Below are positions 38,171 to 47,101 of a stretch of 64,000 nt of DNA, piece after piece. Under the pieces are notes generated by a model. That model made no database searches. It was given only the letters and a program-made list of their open reading frames with translations, and was not told the DNA's origin. The translations under genes were made by a program, and so were the position numbers. The DNA comes from Marinobacter algicola DG893 (GTDB lineage Bacteria; Pseudomonadota; Gammaproteobacteria; Pseudomonadales; Oleiphilaceae): contig NZ_ABCP01000007.1 in NCBI RefSeq assembly GCF_000170835.1, positions 62,001-126,000 of the forward strand, written 5' to 3'. How positions within the stretch are numbered: the stretch's first letter is position 1; each line of letters begins with the position of its first letter.

Positions 38171-39127
38171 TCAAGGCCGGCCTTCGGCTTTCGCTAACGC
38201 CTCCTCGCTGAGAAACTCCCGGTAATATTGGGGAACGCTGTACCGCAGCCCGAGCTCCGCAAACAACGACTGCATATCACCGGATTTCACCAGGTCGCCG
38301 ATGATGGCTTCGATCGCATAACCGAGCTGGCGATGGGTGTGCTTGATGGCCATGCCCACGTCCCAGACCTGCTTGCCAATGCCTGGAAACCCATTGCCAG
38401 CAAACTGGAACTCGTTATTCTCCGGGCGGCCCAGCTCATGGTCGATCTCGGCTCGCATTCCCATAACGGCACTCACCGCCCCATCCTGCATGGCGCCGAA
38501 GGCCTCGCGAACGTTTGGATAATGCCTGACCTGATCCCGCATGCGCCCCTGCAGACCGGAGCTCAAATAGAAATCCGGAAGGGTGTCGATCTCCACGCCG
38601 ATGGGGTGGTACTGGAACTTGGCAACGGTGTCGACGCCATCAATTTTTTCCGGATTGAAGGCAATCTGCCAGGTTTCCTGCTGGTAAGGGCCGAACAACA
38701 CCACCTGTTCATTGATGTATTCCCCCGTGGAGTCCTGCATGTAGGCATACTGCTTGTCATAGGGTACCCGCATCATCACGTCTGCCAGCCGGCGCTTGGC
38801 GAGGTAGTGCCCTTTCCAGACGTTGTTTCTGAGGTCATCCCCCAGGTTTTCATCAGGCACAATCCAGTGCACCTTGAATTCAACGCCCATTGCCTCGGCA
38901 ATCTGCTTGCCCACTTCCACGTCAATGCCACGGGGTTCTCCGTTTACCTCGTAGGAGTACGGTGGGAAGTTTTCGTAAACACCGACTTTCAGATAACCGG
39001 ATTCGAGAATGATGTCGTAGGTTCGGTCCGCAGGCCGGTTCAGTAACGGATCGCCGTCGTCCATTTCCTGCGCAGGGACCACCTGGAAAAACAGCATCAG
39101 TACGATAATACGGGACAGTGTTTTCAT
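38171..39127 (-). CDS. Quinoprotein-associated periplasmic binding protein (XoxJ/PedG-like)
   Basis: A 318-residue secreted protein with a signal peptide ending around VVPAQ and a type 2 periplasmic-binding fold (ILESGYLKVGVYENFPPYSYEVNGEPRGIDVEVGKQIAE). It belongs to the solute-binding-like proteins found beside PQQ alcohol dehydrogenases, such as XoxJ, MxaJ and PedG. These are thought to help activate or mature the dehydrogenase, not to feed a transporter. It follows the cytochrome c gene by 76 bp and is closed by a terminator. With the dehydrogenase and cytochrome it gives an F-G-J set. Confidence 0.85.
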   Translation of the reverse strand: MKTLSRIIVLMLFFQVVPAQEMDDGDPLLNRPADRTYDIILESGYLKVGVYENFPPYSYEVNGEPRGIDVEVGKQIAEAMGVEFKVHWIVPDENLGDDLRNNVWKGHYLAKRRLADVMMRVPYDKQYAYMQDSTGEYINEQVVLFGPYQQETWQIAFNPEKIDGVDTVAKFQYHPIGVEIDTLPDFYLSSGLQGRMRDQVRHYPNVREAFGAMQDGAVSAVMGMRAEIDHELGRPENNEFQFAGNGFPGIGKQVWDVGMAIKHTHRQLGYAIEAIIGDLVKSGDMQSLFAELGLRYSVPQYYREFLSEEALAKAEGRP

Positions 39128-39203
39128 TGTTTTCTCCCCAACGACGTCAGGCCGGCACAGGGCCGGCCTGAGTACAGGCTTTGTGTGAAGATCCGTGAGG
39201 CGA

Positions 39204-39632
39204 TCATTCCGGCTTCGGCAGAGACTCCACATACGTCCGAATCGCCCATATGGCGTTCTGGTCCAAGGTCTTCTTCCACGCGGGCATGCCGCGGTCAGTA
39301 CCATTGAGAACCCGGGTAACGTAGTACTCGTCATCCCACTCGGTCAGCTCCCTCAGATCGGGCGTCAGGCCACCTGACATGGCGCGGATGCCGTGGCAAC
39401 CAGCGCAGTTGCCGGCATAGGCACTCTCACCCACGGCCACAGCCTGGGCATTGTGCTTGCCATACTCATTACCTTCCCGAAACGGGTTCTGCGATCGCAC
39501 TTCGTCTCCGAGTTCAGGCAGGTCACCTGTGTCCACCTCTTGCGGAGTCACATTGCCGTGCGCCATTACCAGGCCAGCAGCCCCCAAAAGAATGGTTGCC
39601 AACAGCGTGTGAAGTGAAAAGGACGTGGTCAT
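39204..39632 (-). CDS. Periplasmic cytochrome c (ExaB/PedF/XoxG-like)
   Basis: A 142-residue class I cytochrome c with a signal peptide ending near VMAHG. The haem-binding CAGCH lies near residue 77, and the Met ligand is probably in GMPAW near residue 115. It would take electrons from the PQQ dehydrogenase and pass them to the oxidase chain. The ATG at 39632 has GAGG upstream; an earlier ATG at 39662 would make a poor signal sequence. It is first in the operon with the XoxJ-like gene and divergent from pedA1. Confidence 0.88.
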   Translation of the reverse strand: MTTSFSLHTLLATILLGAAGLVMAHGNVTPQEVDTGDLPELGDEVRSQNPFREGNEYGKHNAQAVAVGESAYAGNCAGCHGIRAMSGGLTPDLRELTEWDDEYYVTRVLNGTDRGMPAWKKTLDQNAIWAIRTYVESLPKPE

Positions 39633-39893
39633 TGTTGCTACCTCTGCTATTTGATTCTTCATCCATTGGCTGTGGCTTATATCAGACGCCAATGTGCTTG
39701 CTAACAGTCTAGAAATCGCACCGCTTAATCCGAATGCCACTTTGGAGGTTTTGGTCTAGTTCCTTGGTAGTAGATGCAAGGCACTGCAGCAAAAATCTCA
39801 TCCTTTAGTACCGGTAGATTCCTACTTTCTGAATATTTCTGGGACTTTTCCGCTTCTCTAAGCTGGAGGAACAACAACAAACCGGAGAATGTC
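39633..39893. promoter_or_regulatory. Divergent promoter region, cytochrome c and pedA1
   Basis: This region separates the cytochrome/XoxJ-like operon from pedA1A2BC and must carry promoters for both. It shows ACTTTGGAGGTTTTGG at 39739-39754 and CCTTGGTAGTAG at 39763-39774, which echo TTTGG repeats upstream of pqqA and of the gene at 49056. GGAGGAAC and GGAGAA precede pedA1. Confidence 0.5.
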
Positions 39894-41066
39894 ATGTCTC
39901 TTTTGTTCAGGACTGCAGCCGTATTACTGGCAGCGACCTTCGGCATGGCCCCGCTGAAGGCCGATTCTCTGGAAGTACATGTCGGGTATGTGCAATGGGT
40001 GCCAGACCAGGGGCCGGTTCTGTCCAATGTTATTCCGGAACCGGAGGATGCCGGTCTCAAAGGCGCTGAACTGGGGTTGCAGGACAACAGCACCACCGGG
40101 AAGTTTCTCGGCCAGACCTACACCCTGAAAAGTACCGTTGCCGACTCGGAAGCCGAGGCGATCGCCGCTATCGAACAACTGCGCAAATCCGGTATCGAGC
40201 TGTTTGTGGTCAACGCTCCGGAACAGACACTCAAGAGCATGATCGCAAAGGCGGGCGCAGACACACTCCTGTTTAACGCCGGTTCAAAAGCGGATGGGCT
40301 TCGAACCACCGAATGCAACGCCAACCTGCTCCACACCATGCCCAGTTACGCCATGCTGACCGACGCACTGGCACAGTGGCTGAACCAGCGTCGCTGGGAC
40401 GAGATTTTCATGATTACCGGGCCCACTGACGACGATAAAGACTGGGCCAATGCCTTCCGCCGCTCCGCCAAACGATTCGGCCTGGAGATTATTGAAGACA
40501 AGCCATGGACCTTTGACGCCGACCTTCGCCGCACCGCCTCCAAGGAGCTGCCGTTGTTTACCCAGGCCAGCGATTACGATGCCGTGGTGGTGGCCGATGT
40601 CCGGGGTGATTTCGGCGAGTACGTGCCGTTCAATACCTGGCTGCCGCGCCCCGTCGTCGGTACCCAGGGAATGTCCCCCGTGACCTGGCACCGGGTGGTG
40701 GAAAGCTGGGGTGCCGCTCAGCTGCAGAATCGTTTCCGGGACCTGGCTGGCCGCGACATGAACGGCGAAGACTATGCCGCCTGGGCGGCCATTCGTTCCA
40801 TCGGCACGGCGGTAACAAGCCTGGGTAGCGCGGAGCCAGCTGATGTTCGGCGCTTCCTGTTCAGCGATACATTCCAGCTCGCCGCGTTCAAGGGCCGCAA
40901 GCTGACTTATCGCAACTGGAACGGCCAGCTCCGCCAGCCGATTCCCCTGGTTCATCCCAGGGGCCTGGTCGCCCGGGCACCGTTCGAGGGCTTCCTGCAT
41001 CCCCACACGGAAATGGACACGCTCGGTTTTGACAAACCAGAGAGTAAATGCCGGATCAACGGCTGA
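39894..41066 (+). CDS. pedA1: PQQ-system ABC transporter substrate-binding protein PedA1
   Basis: A 390-residue secreted protein (signal peptide MSLLFRTAAVLLAATF, cleaved near ADS) of the branched-chain-amino-acid receptor-like type that is found only with PQQ alcohol dehydrogenase loci. In P. putida KT2440 the PedA1A2BC system is needed for growth at low rare-earth concentrations, so it probably takes part in lanthanide acquisition. It is first of four genes. An in-frame ATG at 39774 lies before the promoter-like region and is not used. Confidence 0.85.
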   Translation: MSLLFRTAAVLLAATFGMAPLKADSLEVHVGYVQWVPDQGPVLSNVIPEPEDAGLKGAELGLQDNSTTGKFLGQTYTLKSTVADSEAEAIAAIEQLRKSGIELFVVNAPEQTLKSMIAKAGADTLLFNAGSKADGLRTTECNANLLHTMPSYAMLTDALAQWLNQRRWDEIFMITGPTDDDKDWANAFRRSAKRFGLEIIEDKPWTFDADLRRTASKELPLFTQASDYDAVVVADVRGDFGEYVPFNTWLPRPVVGTQGMSPVTWHRVVESWGAAQLQNRFRDLAGRDMNGEDYAAWAAIRSIGTAVTSLGSAEPADVRRFLFSDTFQLAAFKGRKLTYRNWNGQLRQPIPLVHPRGLVARAPFEGFLHPHTEMDTLGFDKPESKCRING

Positions 41067-41110
41067 TTGCCTCGATGCCAGCGCACCCACAACCAACAAG
41101 GAGCTACACC

Positions 41111-42085
41111 ATGATGTCTCTGTTCAAACACACCGCCCTGGCTGCCATGATCGGCCTCTCCACGCCAGCATTCGCCAGCCTTGCTTACGTGTCCAATGAG
41201 AAAGACGACACCCTTTCCATTATCGATACAGAGTCCATGGAGGTGATCGACACCATTGAGGTCGGCGCCCGCCCGCGGGGCATTCTGCTGTCCAAGGACC
41301 ATACCAAGCTCTATATCTGTGCCAGCGACGACGACACCGTTCAGGTGCTGGATCTGGCCACCCGCAAGATCGTCGACACTCTGCCCTCCGGTGAGGATCC
41401 GGAACAGTTTGCCCTACATCCCAACAACCGGCATCTCTACATCTCCAATGAAGATGACGCCATCGTGACCGTGGTGGATGTCTCCAATAAGGACGTGTTG
41501 GCCCAGATCGACGTCGGCATCGAGCCGGAGGGCATGGCGGTGAGCCCGGATGGCAAGTGGGCGGTCAACACCAGTGAAACCACCAGCATGCTGCACTGGA
41601 TCAACACCGAAACCTTCGAAATCGAAAAGAATATTGTGGTGGGCCAGCGCCCCCGCCATGTGGAGTTCACAAAGGACAGCAAAATCGCCTGGGCGTCTGC
41701 CGAAATCGGCGGAACGGTGCACATTATCGATGTGGACAATCTGGAGCAGATCCATGAGATGTCTTTCAAAGTTCCAGGTGTTAACCAGGACCGTGTACAG
41801 CCTGTGGGTATCGAGCTGACGGACGACGGCAAGTACGCCTTCGTGGCCCTCGGCCCGTCCAATCACGTCGCCGTAGTGGATGCACAAACCTATGAAGTGC
41901 TGGACTACCTGCTGGTCGGCAGCCGAGTCTGGCAACTGGTTCTGGACAAGGACCAGAAGCACTTGTACACCACCAACGGCGTTTCCGGAGACGTTTCGGT
42001 GATCGATGTCGAAGATTTGAAGGTCATCAAATCCATCAAGGTCGGCCGCTACCCCTGGGGTGTGGTCATTGATCCGTCTTCCTGA
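41111..42085 (+). CDS. pedA2: PQQ-associated YVTN beta-propeller protein PedA2
   Basis: A 324-residue periplasmic propeller with a signal peptide ending at AFA. Repeats of about 42 residues are visible, each with a pattern like AYVSNEKDDTLSIIDTESMEVIDTIEVGARPRGI; seven copies can be counted roughly. This is the beta-propeller protein regularly linked to PQQ-dependent catabolism. It presumably works with PedA1 and the exporter-like PedBC. AAGGAG precedes the ATG 45 bp after pedA1. Confidence 0.87.
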   Translation: MMSLFKHTALAAMIGLSTPAFASLAYVSNEKDDTLSIIDTESMEVIDTIEVGARPRGILLSKDHTKLYICASDDDTVQVLDLATRKIVDTLPSGEDPEQFALHPNNRHLYISNEDDAIVTVVDVSNKDVLAQIDVGIEPEGMAVSPDGKWAVNTSETTSMLHWINTETFEIEKNIVVGQRPRHVEFTKDSKIAWASAEIGGTVHIIDVDNLEQIHEMSFKVPGVNQDRVQPVGIELTDDGKYAFVALGPSNHVAVVDAQTYEVLDYLLVGSRVWQLVLDKDQKHLYTTNGVSGDVSVIDVEDLKVIKSIKVGRYPWGVVIDPSS

Positions 42086-42091
42086 ACCACC

Positions 42092-42814
42092 ATGACCATT
42101 GAAGCCAGCCATATCAGCTTTCGCTACGGCGACACGCCCGTGCTCAAGGAGGTCAGCTTCGCGCTGACCTCTGGTCGGTTCCACGCCCTTCTGGGCCCGA
42201 ACGGCGCCGGCAAGTCGACACTGTTTGGTTTGCTGACCCGGCTTCTCGCGCTCCAACAGGGCGAACTCCTGCTGGCAGGCCAATCGTTGAAAAAGCAGCC
42301 CTCCGAAGCCATGCGCCAGATTGGTGTGGTGTTCCAGCAAAACGCTCTGGATCTGGACCTGACAGTGCGCCAGAACCTGCAGTATCACGCCGCGCTGCAC
42401 GGCTTATCCCGCAAGGAGGCCCGGTATCGAGGCGACCGGGAACTGGAACGATTCGAGCTGCTCGCGCGGGCGAACGAGCCGGTACGGAAGCTCAATGGCG
42501 GCCACCGCCGACGCGTGGAAATAGCCCGCGCCTTGCTTCATGAACCCACTCTGCTGCTGCTTGATGAACCCACCGTCGGCCTGGATGTGGCAAGTCGCAG
42601 AGCACTCAACGAACATGTGCGCATTCTCTGCGCCGAGGCCGGCCTGACCGTGCTGTGGGCGACGCATCTGATCGAGGAGGTGCAACAGGACGACCGGGTA
42701 TTGATCCTGCACCAGGGCCAACTGCTGGCCGACGGCGCCGGCCACGACATTTGCGAAGCCGAAGGCACCCGGGACCTGGCGGAAACCTTCCATACCCTGA
42801 CTGGAGCCGGATAA
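42092..42814 (+). CDS. pedB: PQQ-system ABC transporter ATPase PedB
   Basis: A 240-residue ATP-binding subunit. Walker A is GPNGAGKST (residues about 36-44), the Q-loop FQQNALD, the signature LNGGHRRRVEIARAL, Walker B LLLLDEPTVGLD and the H-loop ATH. The signature motif departs from LSGGQ: Asn replaces Ser and His replaces Gln, though related ABC-2 ATPases also vary here. It begins 6 bp after pedA2 and partners the ABC-2 permease PedC. Confidence 0.9.
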   Translation: MTIEASHISFRYGDTPVLKEVSFALTSGRFHALLGPNGAGKSTLFGLLTRLLALQQGELLLAGQSLKKQPSEAMRQIGVVFQQNALDLDLTVRQNLQYHAALHGLSRKEARYRGDRELERFELLARANEPVRKLNGGHRRRVEIARALLHEPTLLLLDEPTVGLDVASRRALNEHVRILCAEAGLTVLWATHLIEEVQQDDRVLILHQGQLLADGAGHDICEAEGTRDLAETFHTLTGAG

Positions 42815-42816
42815 TC

Positions 42817-43620
42817 ATGAAAGCGGCCCATTACTGGCACTGTTTTGTCGGCATCCAGACCCGGGAGTGGTTGCGCTTCTGGCAGCAACGCACCCGTTTC
42901 GCCAGCGCCCTGGTTCGGCCGCTTCTGTGGCTGGTGGTGTTCGCCGCCGGCTTCCGGGCGGTGCTGGGCATTTCCATTATTCCGCCCTATCAGACCTACA
43001 TCACCTACGAGACCTACATCGCCCCCGGGCTGTGCGGGATGATCATCCTGTTCAACAGCATGCAAGGGGCGCTTTCCATGGTGTATGACCGGGAGCTTGG
43101 CAGCATGCGGGTGTTATTGATGAGCCCTCTGCCACGGCCCTTCCTGCTGGTGACCAAGTTGCTGGCGATGGGGGTGGTGTCGGTTGGGCAGGTGTATGTG
43201 TTCCTGCTTCTGGCCCTGTTGGTGGATGTAGAGCCACCGTTGTGGGGGTATCTGGCCGTCTTGCCAGCCCTGATACTAACCAGTCTGATGCTGGGGGCAC
43301 TGGGCCTGCTGATCGCCACCTGGATCAAACAACTGGAAAACTTCGCGGGGGTCATGAACTTTGTCATTTTCCCGATGTTTTTCATGTCTTCGGCACTGTA
43401 TCCCCTCTGGAAGATGAACGAAGCCAGCCCCTGGCTGTACTGGATCTGCCAGTTCAATCCGTTCACACACGCCGTGGAGGCGATCCGGTTTTCGCTGTAT
43501 CTGGAGTGGAACCCGACAGCCTATGGCATCACCGCAGGTGTGACGATTGTGCTGGCCCTACTCGCCACGGCCGGGTTTCGGCCTCAACGAACGAAGATAC
43601 TGGGGACAAAGCCTGCCTGA
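42817..43620 (+). CDS. pedC: PQQ-system ABC-2 type permease PedC
   Basis: A 267-residue membrane subunit with six hydrophobic segments and the ABC-2 pattern (GMIILFNSMQGALSMVYDRELGSMRVLLMSPLPR after the second segment, SSALYPLW between the fifth and sixth). ABC-2 permeases normally export, which is odd for an uptake system; the direction here is open. It starts 2 bp after pedB. An inverted repeat (GCCTGCC 43611-43617, GGCAGGC 43634-43640) spans its stop and may terminate the operon. Confidence 0.9.
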   Translation: MKAAHYWHCFVGIQTREWLRFWQQRTRFASALVRPLLWLVVFAAGFRAVLGISIIPPYQTYITYETYIAPGLCGMIILFNSMQGALSMVYDRELGSMRVLLMSPLPRPFLLVTKLLAMGVVSVGQVYVFLLLALLVDVEPPLWGYLAVLPALILTSLMLGALGLLIATWIKQLENFAGVMNFVIFPMFFMSSALYPLWKMNEASPWLYWICQFNPFTHAVEAIRFSLYLEWNPTAYGITAGVTIVLALLATAGFRPQRTKILGTKPA

Positions 43621-43640
43621 CCGAAAGGCACTCGGCAGGC
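43611..43640. other. Inverted repeat at the pedC stop
   Basis: GCCTGCC and GGCAGGC form a 7-bp stem between the convergent pedC and DUF2931 genes. There is no T-tract, so termination is uncertain. Confidence 0.4.
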
Positions 43641-43651
43641 AGGATAACTGC

Positions 43652-44251
43652 TTACCAACCTTCCGTTGGTATGCCGTGTTCTTTGAGGTAATCGCCGTGC
43701 TCTTCCAGATAGTTTCGGGTTCCTACCTCAAAATCATCTGGGTCACCCGGCACTTCGGTCGCCTTCATTCGCATTACTTCTATCTCGTTGCCTATCTGGT
43801 TCGAGATCCAAACCACTACAGTGCCGCCAGGAGCCAAGCCAATGATCATGGTGTCTCGTGGACCAGAACGCACATCAACCTGGGTTACGTAGGATGCAGG
43901 TTTCCGCATGCGTTCCAACAGATTCGTCGGCACTTCGATCAGCTTGACGTAATACTTCTGCTCGGCAAATGAGAACCATCGTATCCAAATCAGTTCTGGA
44001 AACGGATCAACCCTAGATCCCGGGCCAGTTGGGCCATTAGGCCCCTCCCAGCAGCAACCTACGTAGCCGACGGGCTGACGCCAACTCTGCTCGCCAGTCT
44101 TCTCTAAAAACATTTCTACCCCCCAAACATCATAGTGTTTGGGAGCAGCCACATCGATATACCAAATGAGATCACTATCTTGCGAAAAAGCGCAGCCACT
44201 GACCAATACAGCTATCACTAACACCCAAGCGACCGAGATCTTCCTAACCAT
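43652..44251 (-). CDS. DUF2931 lipoprotein, candidate T6SS immunity protein
   Basis: A 199-residue lipoprotein (lipobox VLVSGC) with DUF2931 features: an aromatic-rich N-terminal part (WYIDVAAPKHYDVWGVEMF), a central WIRWFSFAEQKYY and a beta-rich C-terminal half. Proteins of this family are coded next to Tle1-type DUF2235 lipase effectors and some are known to neutralise them in the periplasm. Its ATG overlaps the lipase stop by one base (TAATG), which suits co-translation. A lower-GC feel than the flanking ped genes suggests transfer. Confidence 0.78.
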   Translation of the reverse strand: MVRKISVAWVLVIAVLVSGCAFSQDSDLIWYIDVAAPKHYDVWGVEMFLEKTGEQSWRQPVGYVGCCWEGPNGPTGPGSRVDPFPELIWIRWFSFAEQKYYVKLIEVPTNLLERMRKPASYVTQVDVRSGPRDTMIIGLAPGGTVVVWISNQIGNEIEVMRMKATEVPGDPDDFEVGTRNYLEEHGDYLKEHGIPTEGW

Positions 44252-46335
44252 TATTCGCCTTCCATCTGTGGATAAACCAAACGCTCTCTGGAGGGCGCTG
44301 GCGAGTTGGGGTAAACCCCCTCAATTGTCACTGTTTCACCCGCAACCTGAGTCGTGACACGGTTATAGTGCGAGGAGTGATGGATATACCGCTGAAGCAA
44401 CAAGTTCAAATCTTTTGGTGCAAGTGAAGGCGAGTCATTACCCACGCCAACCTGATCGACAAGTTCTGAGAAAATGGGCTCCAGTTCTTCTGGTAGCGCG
44501 TTATCACTTTTTTTCGCGTCGAAGACATTGAACGGCACCTTAGCCTCTCTCGCCAAATAGTGCATCAACCGCATAGCAATTCTCGAATACTCCCCTCGGA
44601 CCTGGCGCTGCATCCGCAACACTAGATCGACTCGGCCATCTGGGGCAGGATGGTCGTATCGTCGGCTGATGATCTCGAGTCGCGCGGGTTCTCCAGAACC
44701 CGGATCGACTGGCCAATTCTGAGCGTGGCCTGATCGCTGCACAGGCAGGTTATGGGGACCAACCCACCCTTCCGCCGCAATTTGCTGTCTTTGAACCTCC
44801 AAATCGTCCCATTGCATGGTTTTCTCTGGCCAGCGCAGCCGGTTTTGTGGCACGTGTAGAATCGGACTCAGTAACACCTCTTCTCTCTGGTTGTCGCTGT
44901 AGCCACCACCTATATCAGAATGGACACCCGGCAGGTTTATTTCCCGGAAGTTGGCAGGCAAGCTGCCATCGCGACTTCTTAGACTGTTCAGGGCGAAATT
45001 TTTACGGTGCTCGTGAGCAGCAGTCAGATGTACCGCCCTACCTACCTTGTCCGAATCCAGATACAGCCTTACAGGATGATTGCGTTCATTGTGAGCCGAA
45101 AAGTCTCCAGCTGCAGGATTGACAATTGCTGCCACGGAGTCGAACAGACCCACAAAACGGATCTCTAGTTGCTTTGGCCAAGATATACCGTTCTCGAAAA
45201 AGATCTTGGCTAGGAGACCGCTCTCTCCTTTGTTGATCTCATGAACAGCATGGCGGGCAGCGGACGCACCCCGACTGAAGCCAAACAAGTCGAGGGTTAA
45301 TCTCTCAAAAGGTCTATTTAGCTGCTCAACAGATAACGTTTGTAGAATTTCCTTCACCTCTCGAGCCAGATCCACAAACACGCCCCTCACCTGCTGGACA
45401 ACACCAAACTCTCCCATACCAGTTAACGCCCCATATAAAACATCGTCACCTCCGGTCTTGGTGCCTACACCGGGAGCATACAATTTGCGCCTATACGTAA
45501 CGGCATCATCCAGTTCGTTAAGATCTTCTACATACAAGTCCCATAATTTAGCCACATTACTAAGGCCATTGGCGTAACTATCCCCCATAATCAAGCGAAT
45601 TCGCCACTCACACTCCTCCCGACTTATTTCATCGTTTTCATAGGGAGTGAGACAATCTCGCTCCAACTGCTCAGCAAACGAGCGTGCATTGGCGGCGTTG
45701 TTCATGGTGCCGTCGGTAAATATTCCAACCTCAAGGTGCACTTTGGGGTGTGCAGCCTTGGTATCTGCCGTCGCTAGTGCCGCAGCACTCAGCGGCGCCA
45801 CCAATGCGGCAGCTCCCAGTGGCAGGCTTAGGCGATGGTTCTCGGTCTCTTCTTGCGACTCCTTCTCAGATCTCTGCCATTGACGATAATTCGCCGAGAA
45901 CAACCCTACACCCAGCCCACCGATGCCCTGGGGATGATACTGGCCCAGCTGTTCAGGGGTGATATCGCAGGCGTTCAGCTCTGCGACGCCTTTTTTGATG
46001 GCGTAAGGTGCGCTCCTTCCACTGCCGCTTAAGCGCCAGAGCCCTCCCACCGGCAGGCTGTCGTCTGGCCGCCAGATCACTACGGGGGAAAGGGGCCTAC
46101 CAGACCCGGTGTAGACCAGCATCAGTCTGCTTTCGCCGACTGCACGGCGGACGGTCTCGGCCAGATCATGGCCGCCACGGGTGTGGGGCCCAAATGCCGA
46201 CTCCATGCGTGCGCGGACCCTGCCATCGTTCTGGATAAGGCGCCCGGCCATACTGGCGGCGATAAAGGGGGATTCAATGCGGGGAAGGTGGTAGGCCTTC
46301 AGGTCCCACACCGGGACCAGGTCCATAAAGCCCAT
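44251..46335 (-). CDS. DUF2235 phospholipase, Tle1-like T6SS effector
   Basis: A 694-residue protein. The DUF2235 alpha/beta-hydrolase domain starts near residue 200 (HLEVGIFTDGTMNN), and the nucleophile elbow is FGFSRGASAAR near residue 345. Tle1 enzymes are phospholipases delivered by type VI secretion. The first 190 residues form an extra domain with no motif I know and end in a hydrophobic Ala-rich stretch (LPLGAAALVAPLSAAALATAD), possibly membrane-inserting. The ATG at 46335 has AAGGAG at good spacing; a GTG at 46344 would overlap the ribosome site. No vgrG, paar or hcp gene is adjacent. Confidence 0.82.
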   Translation of the reverse strand: MGFMDLVPVWDLKAYHLPRIESPFIAASMAGRLIQNDGRVRARMESAFGPHTRGGHDLAETVRRAVGESRLMLVYTGSGRPLSPVVIWRPDDSLPVGGLWRLSGSGRSAPYAIKKGVAELNACDITPEQLGQYHPQGIGGLGVGLFSANYRQWQRSEKESQEETENHRLSLPLGAAALVAPLSAAALATADTKAAHPKVHLEVGIFTDGTMNNAANARSFAEQLERDCLTPYENDEISREECEWRIRLIMGDSYANGLSNVAKLWDLYVEDLNELDDAVTYRRKLYAPGVGTKTGGDDVLYGALTGMGEFGVVQQVRGVFVDLAREVKEILQTLSVEQLNRPFERLTLDLFGFSRGASAARHAVHEINKGESGLLAKIFFENGISWPKQLEIRFVGLFDSVAAIVNPAAGDFSAHNERNHPVRLYLDSDKVGRAVHLTAAHEHRKNFALNSLRSRDGSLPANFREINLPGVHSDIGGGYSDNQREEVLLSPILHVPQNRLRWPEKTMQWDDLEVQRQQIAAEGWVGPHNLPVQRSGHAQNWPVDPGSGEPARLEIISRRYDHPAPDGRVDLVLRMQRQVRGEYSRIAMRLMHYLAREAKVPFNVFDAKKSDNALPEELEPIFSELVDQVGVGNDSPSLAPKDLNLLLQRYIHHSSHYNRVTTQVAGETVTIEGVYPNSPAPSRERLVYPQMEGE

Positions 46336-46426
46336 CGTCAGCACTCCTTGTTGACGGTAAAAGACAAGCTGGCCATGTTAGCCGATGTTTCACGAAGGCA
46401 ACAATTCGGGTGTCACGTTTCTGTCA

Positions 46427-47101
46427 CTAAACCAGGTCTACGCCCTCGACATCTCGCAACTTCCCAAGAAGATCGCTGATCAAGCTGGGCTCCCCAACCG
46501 CATCGTCCCACTGCAACTGCGCCGGTTTGCCATCCAGGTACCATAGACGGTTCGCCAGGGTCTCAGCATCGCGACCATCATGGGTCACGCAAATCATGGC
46601 CATGCTGGCGCTTGCGTCCATGATGCCAGCAATCAGTGTTTTCAGTTCACCCGCCATAACCGGATCAAGCGACGCGAAGGGTTCATCCAGCAGCAACAGG
46701 TCCGGCTTAACCGCCAGACAGCGTGCGAGGGCCGCCCGCCGCGCCATGCCAAGAGAGAGCTGGTCTGGCAGGTAATGCCCGTATCCGGCGAGACCAACCT
46801 GGCCCAGGACGCTGTCAGCCTGCTCATCACTTGCACCGACAAGCTTGAGGTTGGCATGCAGGGTCCGCCAGGGCAGCAACCGATGCTCCTGGAACAGGTA
46901 GCCAACCCGCAGTGTGTCACGACGAATAATGGAACCCGGAGGGAGCGCCTTGTCGAGCCCGGCGATGGCGTTCAACAAGGTGGTTTTGCCGATGCCAGAC
47001 GGTCCCAACAGACAAATGCGATCGCCTCGCTCAATGGTGGCGAAAACCTCGCCCAACACAGGTTTGCCAAAACTGCGCCCGGCAATCCGTAGCTCAAGCA
47101 T
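46427..47101 (-). CDS. ABC transporter ATPase (SsuB/TauB type)
   Basis: A 224-residue ATPase with Walker A GPSGIGKTT, signature LSLGMARRAALARCL (Leu-Gly in place of Gly-Gly-Gln), Walker B LLLLDEPFASLD and H-loop VTHD. It is the third gene of a binding protein-permease-ATPase operon, overlapping the permease end by 8 bp. The family imports sulfonates, nitrate, thiamine precursors and similar compounds; the substrate here is unknown. Confidence 0.87.
   Translation of the reverse strand: MLELRIAGRSFGKPVLGEVFATIERGDRICLLGPSGIGKTTLLNAIAGLDKALPPGSIIRRDTLRVGYLFQEHRLLPWRTLHANLKLVGASDEQADSVLGQVGLAGYGHYLPDQLSLGMARRAALARCLAVKPDLLLLDEPFASLDPVMAGELKTLIAGIMDASASMAMICVTHDGRDAETLANRLWYLDGKPAQLQWDDAVGEPSLISDLLGKLRDVEGVDLV

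Noticed and set aside
41414..42400. Open frame of 328 codons on the minus strand
   Set aside because: It lies antisense across pedA2 and pedB, both with clear family motifs.
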